Assembly: GCF_000803645.1 (NCBI RefSeq)
Contig: NZ_CP009122.1
Location: forward strand, 1,650,501 to 1,714,500
Direction of reading: 5' to 3'
Length of the DNA stretch: 64,000 nt
Origin: Sphingopyxis fribergensis
Lineage (GTDB): Bacteria; Pseudomonadota; Alphaproteobacteria; Sphingomonadales; Sphingomonadaceae
Below the pieces are notes generated by a model that was given only the letters and a program-made list of their open reading frames with translations, had not been told where the DNA came from and searched no databases. Below are positions 53,492 through 62,757 of the stretch, one piece after another. Within the stretch, counting starts at the first letter, position 1; each line of letters opens with the position of its first letter. A program made the position numbers and the translations under genes.

Positions 53492-56400
53492 TTAAAATTT
53501 CATGGTCGCGTTGAGGCCGACGATGCGCGGGTCGAGTGTGAAGACATTGGTGCTGAGCCCGGTGTCGTCGCTGTTGGTGAAGGTGCCGGTGATCGGCGCC
53601 TTGTCGAACAGGTTCTTGACATACAGCTGGAGCGCGAAATCGCCTTCGCCGCGCGCGAGCGTGACTGCCAGATTGACATTATCCCACGCTTTCAACCGGT
53701 CATATTCGGTGTTGAACACACGCGCGTAACTCTTCCCCTGACGATAATAATCGCCACGGAAGGTCAGCACCCAGTCGCCGCCTTCGATAAAGGCGCTGTA
53801 TTGCGCGCCGACGTTGAACGTATAGTGCGGCGCGTTGGGCAGTTCGTTGCCGCCAAGGTCGGCAAAAAAGCCTTTCCCGCCGTTCGGCGCATCGGTCAGC
53901 GGATTATAGGTGAAGCCCAGCAGCCGATCGAACTGAAACGCCGGACTGACGTTCGGAAGCTCCGGATTGAATGTACCGTAACGAGCAGACCCGGCGCATA
54001 GCGCCGACAGCATCAGCAGCTTCAGATCTTCGTTCGCACGATCATAATCCAATATCTGCCCGACGAGCGCCTTGGGCGCGATGCAGTTGGAGGGCACCTG
54101 AAGCCACGGCCGCAGCAGCATCCAGTCGGGGTTGCCCTGCGTGCGGTCCATCACGTCGATCGACTTGGCGCCCTTGTCGATCCGCGTGTCGAGCAAGCCC
54201 AGCGTCGCATCGAGCCGGAAGTTGCGCGAGGGTCGCCACGCCGTCTCAAGTTCCAGCCCCCAGGTCTTTGCGCTGAAATTCTCGTTGAGCGAGATGCGGT
54301 CGACGATCTGCGAAATCTGGTAATCCTGGTACATGTTGAAAAACGCCGCGGCGTTAAGCGTGAAGCGCCCGCCGTCGAAACTGTTCTTCGATCCGATTTC
54401 GAACGCGGTCACATATTCGGGTTTGAACGTTTCGGGCAGGGGCTGATACTGGATCACCGTCTGATCGATATCGGCGCGCGGCGGATTGGCGCCCCCGCCC
54501 TTATATCCGCGTGCAGCCGACGCATACACCAGCGTATCGTCGGTGAAGGAAAGGTCGGGCTTCCAGTCGACCACCAGCCGTCCCGTCACCGTATTCCATT
54601 TCTGCCGGATATCGGGAAATTCGCGGAAACCCCGGTTGATCGTGCCGCCGCTTACCGAGCCGCCCTGCGTCGGATCATTTTCAGATGAGCCCAGCAGCAA
54701 TTGGCTGGGAACCGGAGTTGCGATTTTTTCATCGTGTGTATAGCGCAGCCCAAGCGTCAGCTTAAGATCCTCGGCTGCCTGCCAGTAAAGCTCGCCGAAC
54801 ACCGCTTGCGATTTGGTCCGAACCGGATTTTTGCTGCGGAAATAATTGTGACCGTCCTCGGGGCCTTCACCGATCGGATTGGGATCGACATAAACGCATT
54901 CGCGGGCCGTTAGCGTCCCTTCGCCGCAATTGCGCGTCACCCGGCCATTGTCCACGTTGCTGCCATTGAAGTTATACTGCGCAATCAGCGAGAACAGGTT
55001 GTTGTAGACGAAATAGTCATCCTGCGATTTGAAATCGAGATAATTGGCCCCGACGTTGAAGTTGACCGGGCCGTCGGAGGATGATTGCAGCCGCAGTTCC
55101 TGCGTCCATTGCCGATTGCGCGACCGGCTGAGATCGGCAGAAATGATACGGTCCGACGCGCCCAGTTGCGGATCGGTAAAGATGCCCCCTGGGGTCGGGC
55201 CCGGCACCGTCAACGGCGCGCCATTCGGTCGAACCAGCGTGGCCGAATCGTTGAACACCGGCGCCGAGACGAACCGATTATAATCCTGCGACGAATAATA
55301 ACGATCGCGGGAATAGGCGCCTTGCGACACGAGCGTCAGATCGTCGCCGATTCCTATTTCCAGGTTAAGCTGGAACACATCATTCTTGGCGCGAAAGACG
55401 GGATCATAGCTGGTGGCAACCTCCCTCATGTCGCGCGATTGCACGACATCGCCATAGGGATCGAAATTGCGATCGATCGGAAAGACGAGCGGGCGGGGCG
55501 GCGGCGCGGTCGGATCCCTGCCTATGCCGATGTTGAATTGGGGAAACATGACATAGGCCAACGCCTTGGCATTGGGCGCGCCAAAGGCCGCGTCGTCGTA
55601 TAGCGACGCCGACTGGCACCCCTGGCTGAAACGGCTTTGCAGGAATTCAGGCACCGCGATGTCGCCGACCTGCGCCACACCGGGGTCGGTGGTGCAAAGC
55701 TGTTTGCCGGTACGCGAGCGGTTGTCGTCCTCCTCAAAATGTTGCCAGATCGCATTGACCTTGAACCGGTCGCTCGGCTCCCACTGGATCGACGCGCGCG
55801 TCGACCACAAATCGCGGCCGTTGACCCGCTGCTGGGTGAATGTGTTGTAATCGAAGCCGTCGCGCTTCGTCATCGCGCCGGCGACGCGGACGGCCAGCGT
55901 ATCGGTGATCGGCACGTTGAGCATCCCCGACAGGCGCCGCGTTTCGAAACTGCCGACCTCGCCCTTCAACTCGCCCCCAAAGCTGTCGTCGGGAAGCGCC
56001 GGGATGACGTTGACCACGCCCGCGGTCGCGTTGCGGCCATAGAGCGTACCCTGCGGCCCGCGCAGCACCTCGACCCGCTCCAGGTCAAAGAATTCGGCTT
56101 CGAACAGGCGGTTGCGGATCAGCGGGGTGTTGTTGAAGCTGACCGCGACGGCGGGGTCGTTCGACGCCGAAATCGCCTTGGTCCCGATGCCGCGGATCGT
56201 GAAGTCATAGCCACTGAAATTGCTTTTCGAAAAATTGACGTTCGGTACCGCGCGCACCAGTTCGGCGCCGCCTTCGATCTTGTGGTCGTCGAGCGCCTTG
56301 GGTGTGAAGGCGGTGACAGCAATCGGCACGTCGCTGATCTTTTCCTCGCGCTTTTGTGCCGTCACCACAATCTCGGAATCATCTTCGATTTCAGCGGCGG

Positions 56401-56737
56401 CGGGATTTACGTTTCCCTCCCGCGTCACCACGAATACGTTGCCGTCGCGGCGATAGCCAAGCCCGGTGCCGAGCAGCAACGTGCGCAGTGCCGTTTCGGG
56501 GTCGGACCGCTTGCTGTGGCCGGCCGTCTGCTTGCCGTTGACGATCGACGCATCGACGAGGATCGTCACACCGCTCTGCACACCGAAATCGCGTAGCGCG
56601 CGATCGAGCGACTGTGCCGGAATCCGATAGCTGGCCACCTGTTCGCGGGCCAATGCGGCATTGCCTGAAAGCGCCAGACAGCCGATCGCCGCGCCGCTCA
56701 GAAAAATCCTGCGCAAATTGCTCGCACGAAAATGCAT
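53492..56737 (-). CDS. TonB-dependent transducer with STN domain (third ECF set)
   Basis: 1,081 residues from MHFRASNLRR. Signal peptide (to about ALAREQ), STN domain (YRIPAQSLDRALRDFGVQSG ... GLGYRRDGNVFVV), TonB box-like SEIVVTAQKREE, plug (VPNVNFSKSNFSGYDFTIRG, VEVLRGPQGTLYGRNATAGV) and a large barrel ending GLNATMKF. Length and the phrase TAQKREEKISDVPIAVTA are usual for sphingomonad receptors. Divergent from its sigma and FecR genes, with matching ECF-type promoters on both sides. Substrate unknown. Confidence 0.94.
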   Translation of the reverse strand: MHFRASNLRRIFLSGAAIGCLALSGNAALAREQVASYRIPAQSLDRALRDFGVQSGVTILVDASIVNGKQTAGHSKRSDPETALRTLLLGTGLGYRRDGNVFVVTREGNVNPAAAEIEDDSEIVVTAQKREEKISDVPIAVTAFTPKALDDHKIEGGAELVRAVPNVNFSKSNFSGYDFTIRGIGTKAISASNDPAVAVSFNNTPLIRNRLFEAEFFDLERVEVLRGPQGTLYGRNATAGVVNVIPALPDDSFGGELKGEVGSFETRRLSGMLNVPITDTLAVRVAGAMTKRDGFDYNTFTQQRVNGRDLWSTRASIQWEPSDRFKVNAIWQHFEEDDNRSRTGKQLCTTDPGVAQVGDIAVPEFLQSRFSQGCQSASLYDDAAFGAPNAKALAYVMFPQFNIGIGRDPTAPPPRPLVFPIDRNFDPYGDVVQSRDMREVATSYDPVFRAKNDVFQLNLEIGIGDDLTLVSQGAYSRDRYYSSQDYNRFVSAPVFNDSATLVRPNGAPLTVPGPTPGGIFTDPQLGASDRIISADLSRSRNRQWTQELRLQSSSDGPVNFNVGANYLDFKSQDDYFVYNNLFSLIAQYNFNGSNVDNGRVTRNCGEGTLTARECVYVDPNPIGEGPEDGHNYFRSKNPVRTKSQAVFGELYWQAAEDLKLTLGLRYTHDEKIATPVPSQLLLGSSENDPTQGGSVSGGTINRGFREFPDIRQKWNTVTGRLVVDWKPDLSFTDDTLVYASAARGYKGGGANPPRADIDQTVIQYQPLPETFKPEYVTAFEIGSKNSFDGGRFTLNAAAFFNMYQDYQISQIVDRISLNENFSAKTWGLELETAWRPSRNFRLDATLGLLDTRIDKGAKSIDVMDRTQGNPDWMLLRPWLQVPSNCIAPKALVGQILDYDRANEDLKLLMLSALCAGSARYGTFNPELPNVSPAFQFDRLLGFTYNPLTDAPNGGKGFFADLGGNELPNAPHYTFNVGAQYSAFIEGGDWVLTFRGDYYRQGKSYARVFNTEYDRLKAWDNVNLAVTLARGEGDFALQLYVKNLFDKAPITGTFTNSDDTGLSTNVFTLDPRIVGLNATMKF

Positions 56738-56804
56738 GTGCCTCTCCCCTGTCCGGCGGGATTCATGTCCCGCTGTTTTGACGTTCGATGCGACGCCACT
56801 CAAA

Positions 56805-56834
56805 TAGACGCGACATTTCCCGAAAAGGGGGGAT
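56805..56834 (-). promoter_or_regulatory. ECF-type promoter of the TonB receptor gene
   Basis: Minus-strand ATCCCCCC, exactly 16 bp, then CGTCTA, about 68 bp before the receptor start codon. Identical elements and spacing to the sigma gene's own promoter. Confidence 0.75.
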
Positions 56835-56916
56835 GGTCGAATAAAATTTTCAACAATGTTAATATCTACGCCGGTGAACCGAGCGTTAGGAAAATTTGCG
56901 GGGTCGGGGCAATTCG

Positions 56917-56946
56917 ATCCCCCCTCCTATGCTTTTCCTGCGTCTA
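56917..56946 (+). promoter_or_regulatory. ECF-type promoter of the sigma gene
   Basis: Plus-strand ATCCCCCC, 16 bp, CGTCTA, about 117 bp before the sigma start. Implies autoregulation of the sigma factor together with its receptor and the small secreted protein. Confidence 0.75.
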
Positions 56947-57063
56947 TCCTGTTAACTCCAGCGCAGAATGGGGCCGCAAAGACCGATTTGGGAATGATGC
57001 CGGGATGACAAATAGGGTTGGGAGCATCTCGCAATGCCTGTTCTATCAGGTTCCTTATTGACG

Positions 57064-57576
57064 ATGGCCGTCCCGCAGCAGGATCGGGATCTGGCCGCAT
57101 GGATGACGGCATATGGGCCGGGGCTGCGCCGCTATTTCCGTCGGCGCGCCGACGATGCCGATGTCGACGATCTGGTGCAGGAAGTCTTTCTGCGCCTGCA
57201 ATCGGCGCAGCTGAGCGCCCCGATTGACAATGTCGAACGCTATCTTTTCACCGCCGCGCGCAATGCGCTGATTAGCCGCCATCGCCGACAGAAAGCGCGA
57301 TCGACGCTGCTGCAAGCAGAACTGGAAGACGGCATCGAGATCGCCGAGCAACGCTCGCCCGAACGCATCGTCATCGGACAACAGGAATATCGCCGCGTGC
57401 TCGAGGCGATCCAGAAACTGCCGCCGCGCGCACGCGAGGCCTTTGAGTACCACCGGTTCGAGAACCTGACTTATCAGGCGATCGCACAGCGGATGGGGAT
57501 TTCGAAGGAGGCGGTAAAGGAACTGATGCACCGCGCACTGGTGCGGATCGTTGCCGAGATGGAGGCGGACCTGTGA
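57064..57576 (+). CDS. FecI-type ECF sigma factor (third set)
   Basis: About 170 residues from MAVPQQDRDL (an earlier ATG at 57034 is less likely). Region 2 has LRRYFRRRADDADVDDLVQE and VERYLFTAARNALISRHRR; region 4 has LTYQAIAQRMGISKEAVKEL. Overlaps fecR by 4 bp (GTGA). Predicted to recognise the ATCCCCCC-N15/16-CGTCTW promoters nearby. Confidence 0.93.
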   Translation: MAVPQQDRDLAAWMTAYGPGLRRYFRRRADDADVDDLVQEVFLRLQSAQLSAPIDNVERYLFTAARNALISRHRRQKARSTLLQAELEDGIEIAEQRSPERIVIGQQEYRRVLEAIQKLPPRAREAFEYHRFENLTYQAIAQRMGISKEAVKELMHRALVRIVAEMEADL

Positions 57577-58568
57577 GCCGTGAAAACGCCCTCGCGCGCG
57601 CCGCTCTCCGCTCGGAGGCCGCGCAATGGTTCAACCTCGAACGGTCGGGCGACATGACCGTCGACGACGAACATCGCTTCCACGACTGGCTCGAACAATC
57701 CGACGCGCACCGCGACGCCTATCGGTTGGTCGAGCGCGCGTGGATAATCGCCGGAACGATCCCGCAGGAGCCCGAGATGCTGGCGGCCGCCGAAAATGAC
57801 TTCGCGCATGGCGGTGAAAGGTCGCACTGGCGCCGGCATCTTGCGCTCGCAGCCTCGTTGCTGCTGATCTTCACGGTGAGCTGGGTGGTCCATCAGAACG
57901 GCTTTTTCGGCTTCGGTGCGGCGGAAGATCAACGCTTTCGGACGGGGATCGGCCAGACTTCAACAGTCACGCTTGCCGAAGGATCGGTCGTGACGCTCGA
58001 CGCCGAAACTGAGATGAGGGTCAGCGAAACGCCGCGCGAGCGCCGGGTCGACCTGGTCGGGGGCCGCGCTTTTTTCCGCGTTGCGAAGGACGCCTCGCGG
58101 CCCTTCATCGTTAATGCAGGCGGCAAGAGCGTGCGCGCGATCGGGACTGCTTTTGAAGTCAGTTTCGAACATGGCAATATGGTGGTCACGCTGGCGGAGG
58201 GCAAAGTCCGGGTTGAAGAGGCCAGCGCGGGAACGGGGAGCGGCACCGACATGGTCCCCGGCGGCCAGCTCGTCATCGGCGCCGATCATAACTGGACCCT
58301 CCGCCGCGTCGATGTCGCCAAGGAGACGAGTTGGACCGAAGGGCGCCTGATTTTCATGCGCGATCCGCTGTCCGATGCCGTTGCCGAAATGAACCGCTAT
58401 TCGCCGCGGAAGCTCGTCTTCAAGGACGGCCGAATCCCGGAAAAGGAGGTCGTCGGCGTGTTCGAAGCGGGCGACGTCGAAGGGTTTGTGAAGGCGATGG
58501 AGCTCAACGGCATCGCCCAACGCGTGTCGGCGACGGATGAAGAGATATTGCTGTCGGGAAGCGAATAG
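57573..58568 (+). CDS. FecR-type sigma regulator (third set)
   Basis: 331 residues from a GTG start. N-terminal DUF4880-like part (AAQWFNLERSGDMTVDDEHR), one membrane helix at about 88-105, FecR domain (VTLAEGSVVTLDAETEMRV, IGTAFEVSF, LAEGKVRV) and a C-terminal STN-like segment (SDAVAEMNRYSPRKLVF). Completes a sigma-FecR-TonB transducer set with the divergent receptor. Confidence 0.93.
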   Translation: MSRENALARAALRSEAAQWFNLERSGDMTVDDEHRFHDWLEQSDAHRDAYRLVERAWIIAGTIPQEPEMLAAAENDFAHGGERSHWRRHLALAASLLLIFTVSWVVHQNGFFGFGAAEDQRFRTGIGQTSTVTLAEGSVVTLDAETEMRVSETPRERRVDLVGGRAFFRVAKDASRPFIVNAGGKSVRAIGTAFEVSFEHGNMVVTLAEGKVRVEEASAGTGSGTDMVPGGQLVIGADHNWTLRRVDVAKETSWTEGRLIFMRDPLSDAVAEMNRYSPRKLVFKDGRIPEKEVVGVFEAGDVEGFVKAMELNGIAQRVSATDEEILLSGSE

Positions 58569-58575
58569 CGCGGCG

Positions 58576-59202
58576 CTAAGGGGTCGCAGGCGGGATTCCG
58601 GTCGGGATCAGGAACAACGGCAGAATGCGCGCGACCAGATCGCGCATGGCATCCTCTGGCTGATCGAGCATATCGCGCACATGCGGCCCGATCAGCGCGT
58701 CGCCGAATGCGCTGACCGCCATCATCAGTACCGCCGCGCGGACGCGGTCGGGCGCTGCATCGTCGGTCGACTGGCCGACGATCGCCTCGACCAGCCCGCG
58801 GACCGCTTCGCGCACGGGTTCGAGATGCTCTACATCGCCCGACAGGATGATCCACGCCGCGAGTTGGCCGGCGCCGCCTTTGTCGAATGCATCGAACACG
58901 CGGTCGGCGACGGTGCGCGGTGCTGTAGCATCGGTCTTGAGCAGTTCGACCACGTTATCGAGCGCGGTCGTCAGGTCGGTCACCATCGATCCCATCAGCG
59001 CCGACTGCAGACCCGCCGCCGATCCGAAATGGTGCAACACATTGGCGTGTGACATGCCGATTTCATGGCCGACGCTTGCCAGTGTCACCGCCGCGGGGCC
59101 GCCGTCGAGCAACAGACGTCGGGCCGCAATCAATCCCTCTTCACGCACTTCTACGCCGGAACGCTTGCGCCGCTTCTGGTGCGGTCGCGCTTGCTTGTAC
59201 AT
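58576..59202 (-). CDS. TetR-family regulator
   Basis: 208 residues. The helix-turn-helix is GLIAARRLLLDGGPAAVTLAS followed by MSHANVLHHFGSAAGL. The C-terminal domain is not specific enough for a ligand. Divergent from the PF10118-type hydrolase gene, with a perfect palindrome between them, so it probably controls that gene and itself. Confidence 0.88.
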   Translation of the reverse strand: MYKQARPHQKRRKRSGVEVREEGLIAARRLLLDGGPAAVTLASVGHEIGMSHANVLHHFGSAAGLQSALMGSMVTDLTTALDNVVELLKTDATAPRTVADRVFDAFDKGGAGQLAAWIILSGDVEHLEPVREAVRGLVEAIVGQSTDDAAPDRVRAAVLMMAVSAFGDALIGPHVRDMLDQPEDAMRDLVARILPLFLIPTGIPPATP

Positions 59203-59325
59203 GCGGTCGTCCCTTTTGCGGCCGCCGCGCCCCGCGAAGCCTTCTGCGGAAAAGCCTTACCGAAAAGCGGGCGATTGTCACCAAACTATCGCCCTTGCTT
59301 GCACCACTCTGCATATCGCTATATA

Positions 59326-59343
59326 TACATTGATGTTAATGTA
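59326..59343. promoter_or_regulatory. Palindrome between tetR and the PF10118 gene
   Basis: TACATT-GATGTT-AATGTA: perfect 6-bp arms around a 6-bp centre, 26 bp before the hydrolase start. Good candidate TetR operator. Confidence 0.5.
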
Positions 59344-59368
59344 ACTTGAGTCGCTGAAAGGCTGCACG

Positions 59369-60226
59369 ATGTCCACTGACCTCCGCACACCCGACGATGT
59401 CCGCATTGAAAAGCGGGACTTGAAATTCGGTCGCGAGACGCCTCCGCCGCGATGGTGGCACAGCGGCGACCCCGGCCGCACCGCCTTTTTCAACGCGCTG
59501 TCCTCGACCTTTCCGGTCGGCGAGAAATTCTTCATGACCGCGGTACGCCATTATCGCGAGGGCACGCCGCAACCCTTGCGCGGGCAGATTGACGATTTTC
59601 TCTATCAGGAATCGATGCACACGCGCGAACATGTCGTGTTCAACCGCCAGGCGGAGGACGCCGGCTTTGATATCGCGTCGGCCGAGGATCGGGCGCGCCG
59701 GACGATCGCCTGGGCGAAGCGCCGGTCGCCGATCCAGCAGCTTGCCGCGACCTGCGCTCTCGAACATTTCACCGCGACGCTCGCACATGATGCTTTGGCG
59801 AACCCCGAGCATCTCGGCGGCGCGGCAGAGGAGGCGCGGCAGTTATGGCGCTGGCACGCGATCGAGGAAATCGAGCATAAGGCGGTGGCGTTCGACACCT
59901 ATCTCCACGCCGCGCGGGCGATGACGCCGCTGCGCCGTTGGCTCAAGCGCAGCACGGTGATGTGCGTGACGACCATGCGTTTTCACTATGTCATCTTCCG
60001 CAACACCGCCGATCTGCTGCGCCAGGATGGACGCAACGACTGGGCGACATGGAAAATGTTGCTGGCGTGGCTTTACGGCCGCCACGGTCTGATGCGCGCG
60101 CTGGCGCGCGGTGTCTTTACCTATATGAGGCCCGGATTCCATCCGTGGGAAGTGGACGACCGCTCGCTACTCGAAGAGGCGCTGCGTCTGCTCGAAGCTG
60201 GCAGGGGGAAGGAGATGATGGCATGA
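59369..60226 (+). CDS. PF10118/COG3687-type metal-dependent hydrolase-like protein
   Basis: 285 residues. Conserved blocks are PRWWHSGDPGRTAFFNALSS, FPVGEKFFMTAVRHY, DFLYQESMHTREH, LEHFTATLAH and WRWHAIEEIEHKAVAFDTY, with carboxylate/histidine pairs that suggest a ferritin-like diiron or di-metal site. Widespread in sphingomonads and mycobacteria; substrate unknown. Overlaps the DUF2147 gene by 4 bp. Confidence 0.88.
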   Translation: MSTDLRTPDDVRIEKRDLKFGRETPPPRWWHSGDPGRTAFFNALSSTFPVGEKFFMTAVRHYREGTPQPLRGQIDDFLYQESMHTREHVVFNRQAEDAGFDIASAEDRARRTIAWAKRRSPIQQLAATCALEHFTATLAHDALANPEHLGGAAEEARQLWRWHAIEEIEHKAVAFDTYLHAARAMTPLRRWLKRSTVMCVTTMRFHYVIFRNTADLLRQDGRNDWATWKMLLAWLYGRHGLMRALARGVFTYMRPGFHPWEVDDRSLLEEALRLLEAGRGKEMMA

Positions 60227-60648
60227 AGAAGCCTGCTCTGGCCTTGCTCGCGACGGCGGCAATTTTCAACACGCCTGCTGTAGCCTCCACCGCCGATATC
60301 ACGGGCGTCTGGGCGACGGGTTCTGAGGGCGGTCGAGTGGAAATCTATCGATGCGGCAAGGCGCTGTGCGGAAAGGTCGTCGACGCCAGCCGACTGCGGG
60401 CCAACCCCGACCTGCGCGACGTCCGCAATTCCGACCCCAAGCTGCGCCAGCGCAAGCTCAAGGGCCTCGTCGTGCTCAAGGGTTTCACCGGCGGCCCGCG
60501 CGAATGGAAGGGCGGCCCCGTCTATGATCCCGAAACGGGCGACGGCGCCGCAAAAGGCCACCTCAGGCTGCTTGACAGTGGCAAGCTGGAACTCAAGGGA
60601 TGCGTTATTTTATTCTGCCGCTCCAAAATCTGGAGCAGAGCCAGCTGA
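60223..60648 (+). CDS. DUF2147-family secreted protein
   Basis: 141 residues from MKKPALALLATAAI: a signal peptide of about 21 residues ending AVAS, then DUF2147 features GVWATGSEGGRVEIYRC, LCGKVV, GLVVLKGF, WKGGPVYDPETGD and LELKGCVILFCRS. The start overlaps the stop of the hydrolase gene. Periplasmic; function of the family unresolved. Confidence 0.88.
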   Translation: MKKPALALLATAAIFNTPAVASTADITGVWATGSEGGRVEIYRCGKALCGKVVDASRLRANPDLRDVRNSDPKLRQRKLKGLVVLKGFTGGPREWKGGPVYDPETGDGAAKGHLRLLDSGKLELKGCVILFCRSKIWSRAS

Positions 60649-60949
60649 AGCGCGAGGCCTAGCCTGTATCATGGAGCGGGAATATTTCCAGATATGAATA
60701 CCTTGTAGGGCTACAAAAAGAGCTGCCGCCTACCAGGCCTGGGCCATTGACGTCCTCGCTGATCCTTGCGTTGCAGGAATAATCTCTGTCTGGCGCGAGG
60801 TGGCAGCTTTTTGCCATTCTGTGCCGAAGGCTGGGGGGCTTCTAACGGTCGAGGTTCCCGGTAGCCGGCGCCAGCTTGTCTCAGCCGATCTTTGACGTGA
60901 ACCGACTGGAGCGCGGCGCCTAACATGCTAAGGGCATTCTATGCTTCAC
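60649..60949. other. Intergenic region with a long-range inverted repeat
   Basis: About 300 bp with no gene seen. ACAAAAAGAGCTGCCGCC (60713-60730) is nearly the inverse of GAGGTGGCAGCTTTTTGC (near 60797-60814), framing about 100 bp. This could be a small non-autonomous element or a structured RNA. Confidence 0.4.
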
Positions 60950-61261
60950 ATGCACGGCCGCGGCGGCACCGTCCAAATCGATGGTGTCAAATATGACTGG
61001 GAACTCCTGAGCGAGCCTCAATTGTCCTCTTCCGATGGCTGGAGGGGCATGATGGTTTCCTTGCGCCAGAGAGATATGCCACGCGAAGCCGTGTTGGAAT
61101 TTCCAACGCCAAAGCGCCTGTTAAAAGGATTGCCGAAAGGGCGTTCGCACATCAACGACGCTATAGCCTCGCGAGGGGTGCGAGCGGCATTGTCGGCAGG
61201 ATGGGACCCGGCTTCTCGCGGCAAGCCGACGGTCTTCATGGTTGATGCCAACGGCGACTAA
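60950..61261 (+). CDS. Small conserved protein of unknown function
   Basis: About 103 residues from MHGRGGTVQIDG (an ATG three codons earlier is also open). Clear coding pattern with VKYDWELLSEPQLSSSDGW, AVLEFPTPKRLLKGLPKGR and ALSAGWDPASRGKP. I have the impression of a small family recurring in sphingomonads, but know no function. Convergent with rlmJ, the two stops overlapping by 4 bp. Confidence 0.7.
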   Translation: MHGRGGTVQIDGVKYDWELLSEPQLSSSDGWRGMMVSLRQRDMPREAVLEFPTPKRLLKGLPKGRSHINDAIASRGVRAALSAGWDPASRGKPTVFMVDANGD

Positions 61262-62094
61262 ACGCCATCGCCCAACCAGTCGGCCCTTATCTCTCCCCTA
61301 TGCCCCTCCGGCGCCAGCGCGGCGCGCAGGGCTTCCAGCAGAGGCGGCAGCGCCTGCGTGAAGGCGTAGGGCGGGTTGACGATGAAAAGGCCCGCGCCGT
61401 TATAAATGTCGGGCTGATCACGATCGTACAACCAATGCTCGACTACCAGAAACTTCGGTATGCCGAGCTTGCGCAACTGCTGCGTCCACCGCACATGCGT
61501 GGCGCGGTCCTTCAGCGGATACCAGATTGCCGTCACGCCATGCGCCCATTTGCGGTGCGCGGCCGCGAGGGTGGCGGTGATCCGTGCGCGCTCATCGGTC
61601 TGCTCGTAGGGCGGGTCGACCACCACCACGCCGCGCGCCGTGCGGGGCGGCAGCATCGCCAGCCAAAACTCGTAGGCGTCGCGCTGATGCACGGCGGCGG
61701 ATGTGCCCCGCATCGCGCCGCGCAGGGCATTGACGTCCTCGGGATGCTTCTCGTTCAGGATCAGAAAATCCTGCGGACGCAGAAGCTGCGCCAGAAATCG
61801 CGGCGATCCGGGGTAGAAGCGAGGCTCCGCCCCGGCATTCACCGCCTGTACGGCGGCGCGGTAGTCGTCGAGCAAGGGGTTCGTGTCGGCGAAGGCCCGC
61901 AGCACGCCCTGTGTGGCCTCGCCGGTGCGCCTCGCCTCATCACCGCCGAGGTCGTACAGCCCGCAACCGGCATGGGTGTCGATCAAGGTTAGCGCGCCCG
62001 GTTTTTGCTGCAAGGCCCGCACGAGGGCGATCAGCAGACTGTGCTTTACGACATCGGCGCTGTTGCCAGCATGGAAGGAATGGCGATAATTCAT
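61258..62094 (-). CDS. rlmJ: 23S rRNA (adenine-2030-N6)-methyltransferase
   Basis: 278 residues. Starts MNYRHSFHAGNSADVVKHSL, the unmistakable RlmJ N-terminus; SAM-binding region DTHAGCGLYDL, FYPGSP, and catalytic VVVDPPYEQ. The end FIVNPPYAFTQALPPLL is also typical. Methylates A2030 of 23S rRNA. Confidence 0.96.
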   Translation of the reverse strand: MNYRHSFHAGNSADVVKHSLLIALVRALQQKPGALTLIDTHAGCGLYDLGGDEARRTGEATQGVLRAFADTNPLLDDYRAAVQAVNAGAEPRFYPGSPRFLAQLLRPQDFLILNEKHPEDVNALRGAMRGTSAAVHQRDAYEFWLAMLPPRTARGVVVVDPPYEQTDERARITATLAAAHRKWAHGVTAIWYPLKDRATHVRWTQQLRKLGIPKFLVVEHWLYDRDQPDIYNGAGLFIVNPPYAFTQALPPLLEALRAALAPEGHRGEIRADWLGDGV

Positions 62095-62419
62095 CGTAAT
62101 TCAAAATCCTGGCGATCTGACTTTATACGAGCGGCTGGAAGCGGAAGCCGAACGCGAGGCGATGGAAGCAACCAATCCGGTGCCCCGTACAGAGTCGGGC
62201 GGAAACCTTCAAAGCATTCCGCGCAAGGCCTGGGCCCCCCGTTAGCGATCGTCACCAGAGGCGGAGACAGGCCTCCAGGCCGCATGGGGGTGTTCGATCA
62301 TCGAGGAGCCGCATGCGATTGGCATTGCCGCGAATCGTCCGGCAGCGGACCTGCACTCGCTTGATGCCGACGCTACTCGCGCAGCGAGACCCAGGCTCAC
62401 CGGGTAGCGCTTCGGACTG
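62095..62419. other. Intergenic region, nothing recognised
   Basis: About 325 bp between rlmJ and the TetR fragment. The lost N-terminal part of that regulator would be expected here, but no helix-turn-helix sequence can be read in any frame. Confidence 0.4.
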
Positions 62420-62757
62420 GAGACCGCGCGATTGACGGCATTCGCGCGATGGTCGACCGCGTCGTCCGCGAAGCCAGCCAGCCTTGTCTAGGCGTGAATT
62501 CGGTCGCCGAACTCGGAACATCCTGGCCCGCGCTCAACGAAATCCGCTTGGCGGCCGATCATTGGCTCCGCGCCGCGATCGTAGAGCAGGTGAGGGCGGC
62601 GCAAGGCGACGGACACATCACAGCCGATCTGGACGCCGATATAGTCGCGACGTGGTTCGTGTCGAGCTTCGCGGGAATAAGGATCGCCGCGCGCGGCGGC
62701 GCGAGCGCCGAACATTTGGCCATTCTGGGAGAAATGATACTTCGCGCGCTTCGTTAA
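62420..62757 (+). pseudogene. C-terminal fragment of a TetR-family regulator
   Basis: The frame reads DGIRAMVDRVVREASQPCLG then SVAELGTSWPALNEIRLAAD, AAQGDGHITADLDADIVATW and SFAGIRIAARGGASAEHL, the usual ligand/dimer domain of YcdC/AcrR-like TetR proteins. The DNA-binding half is absent. A start at 62449 could still give 102 residues, but without DNA binding. It lies just before the quinone oxidoreductase gene it probably once controlled. Confidence 0.6.
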
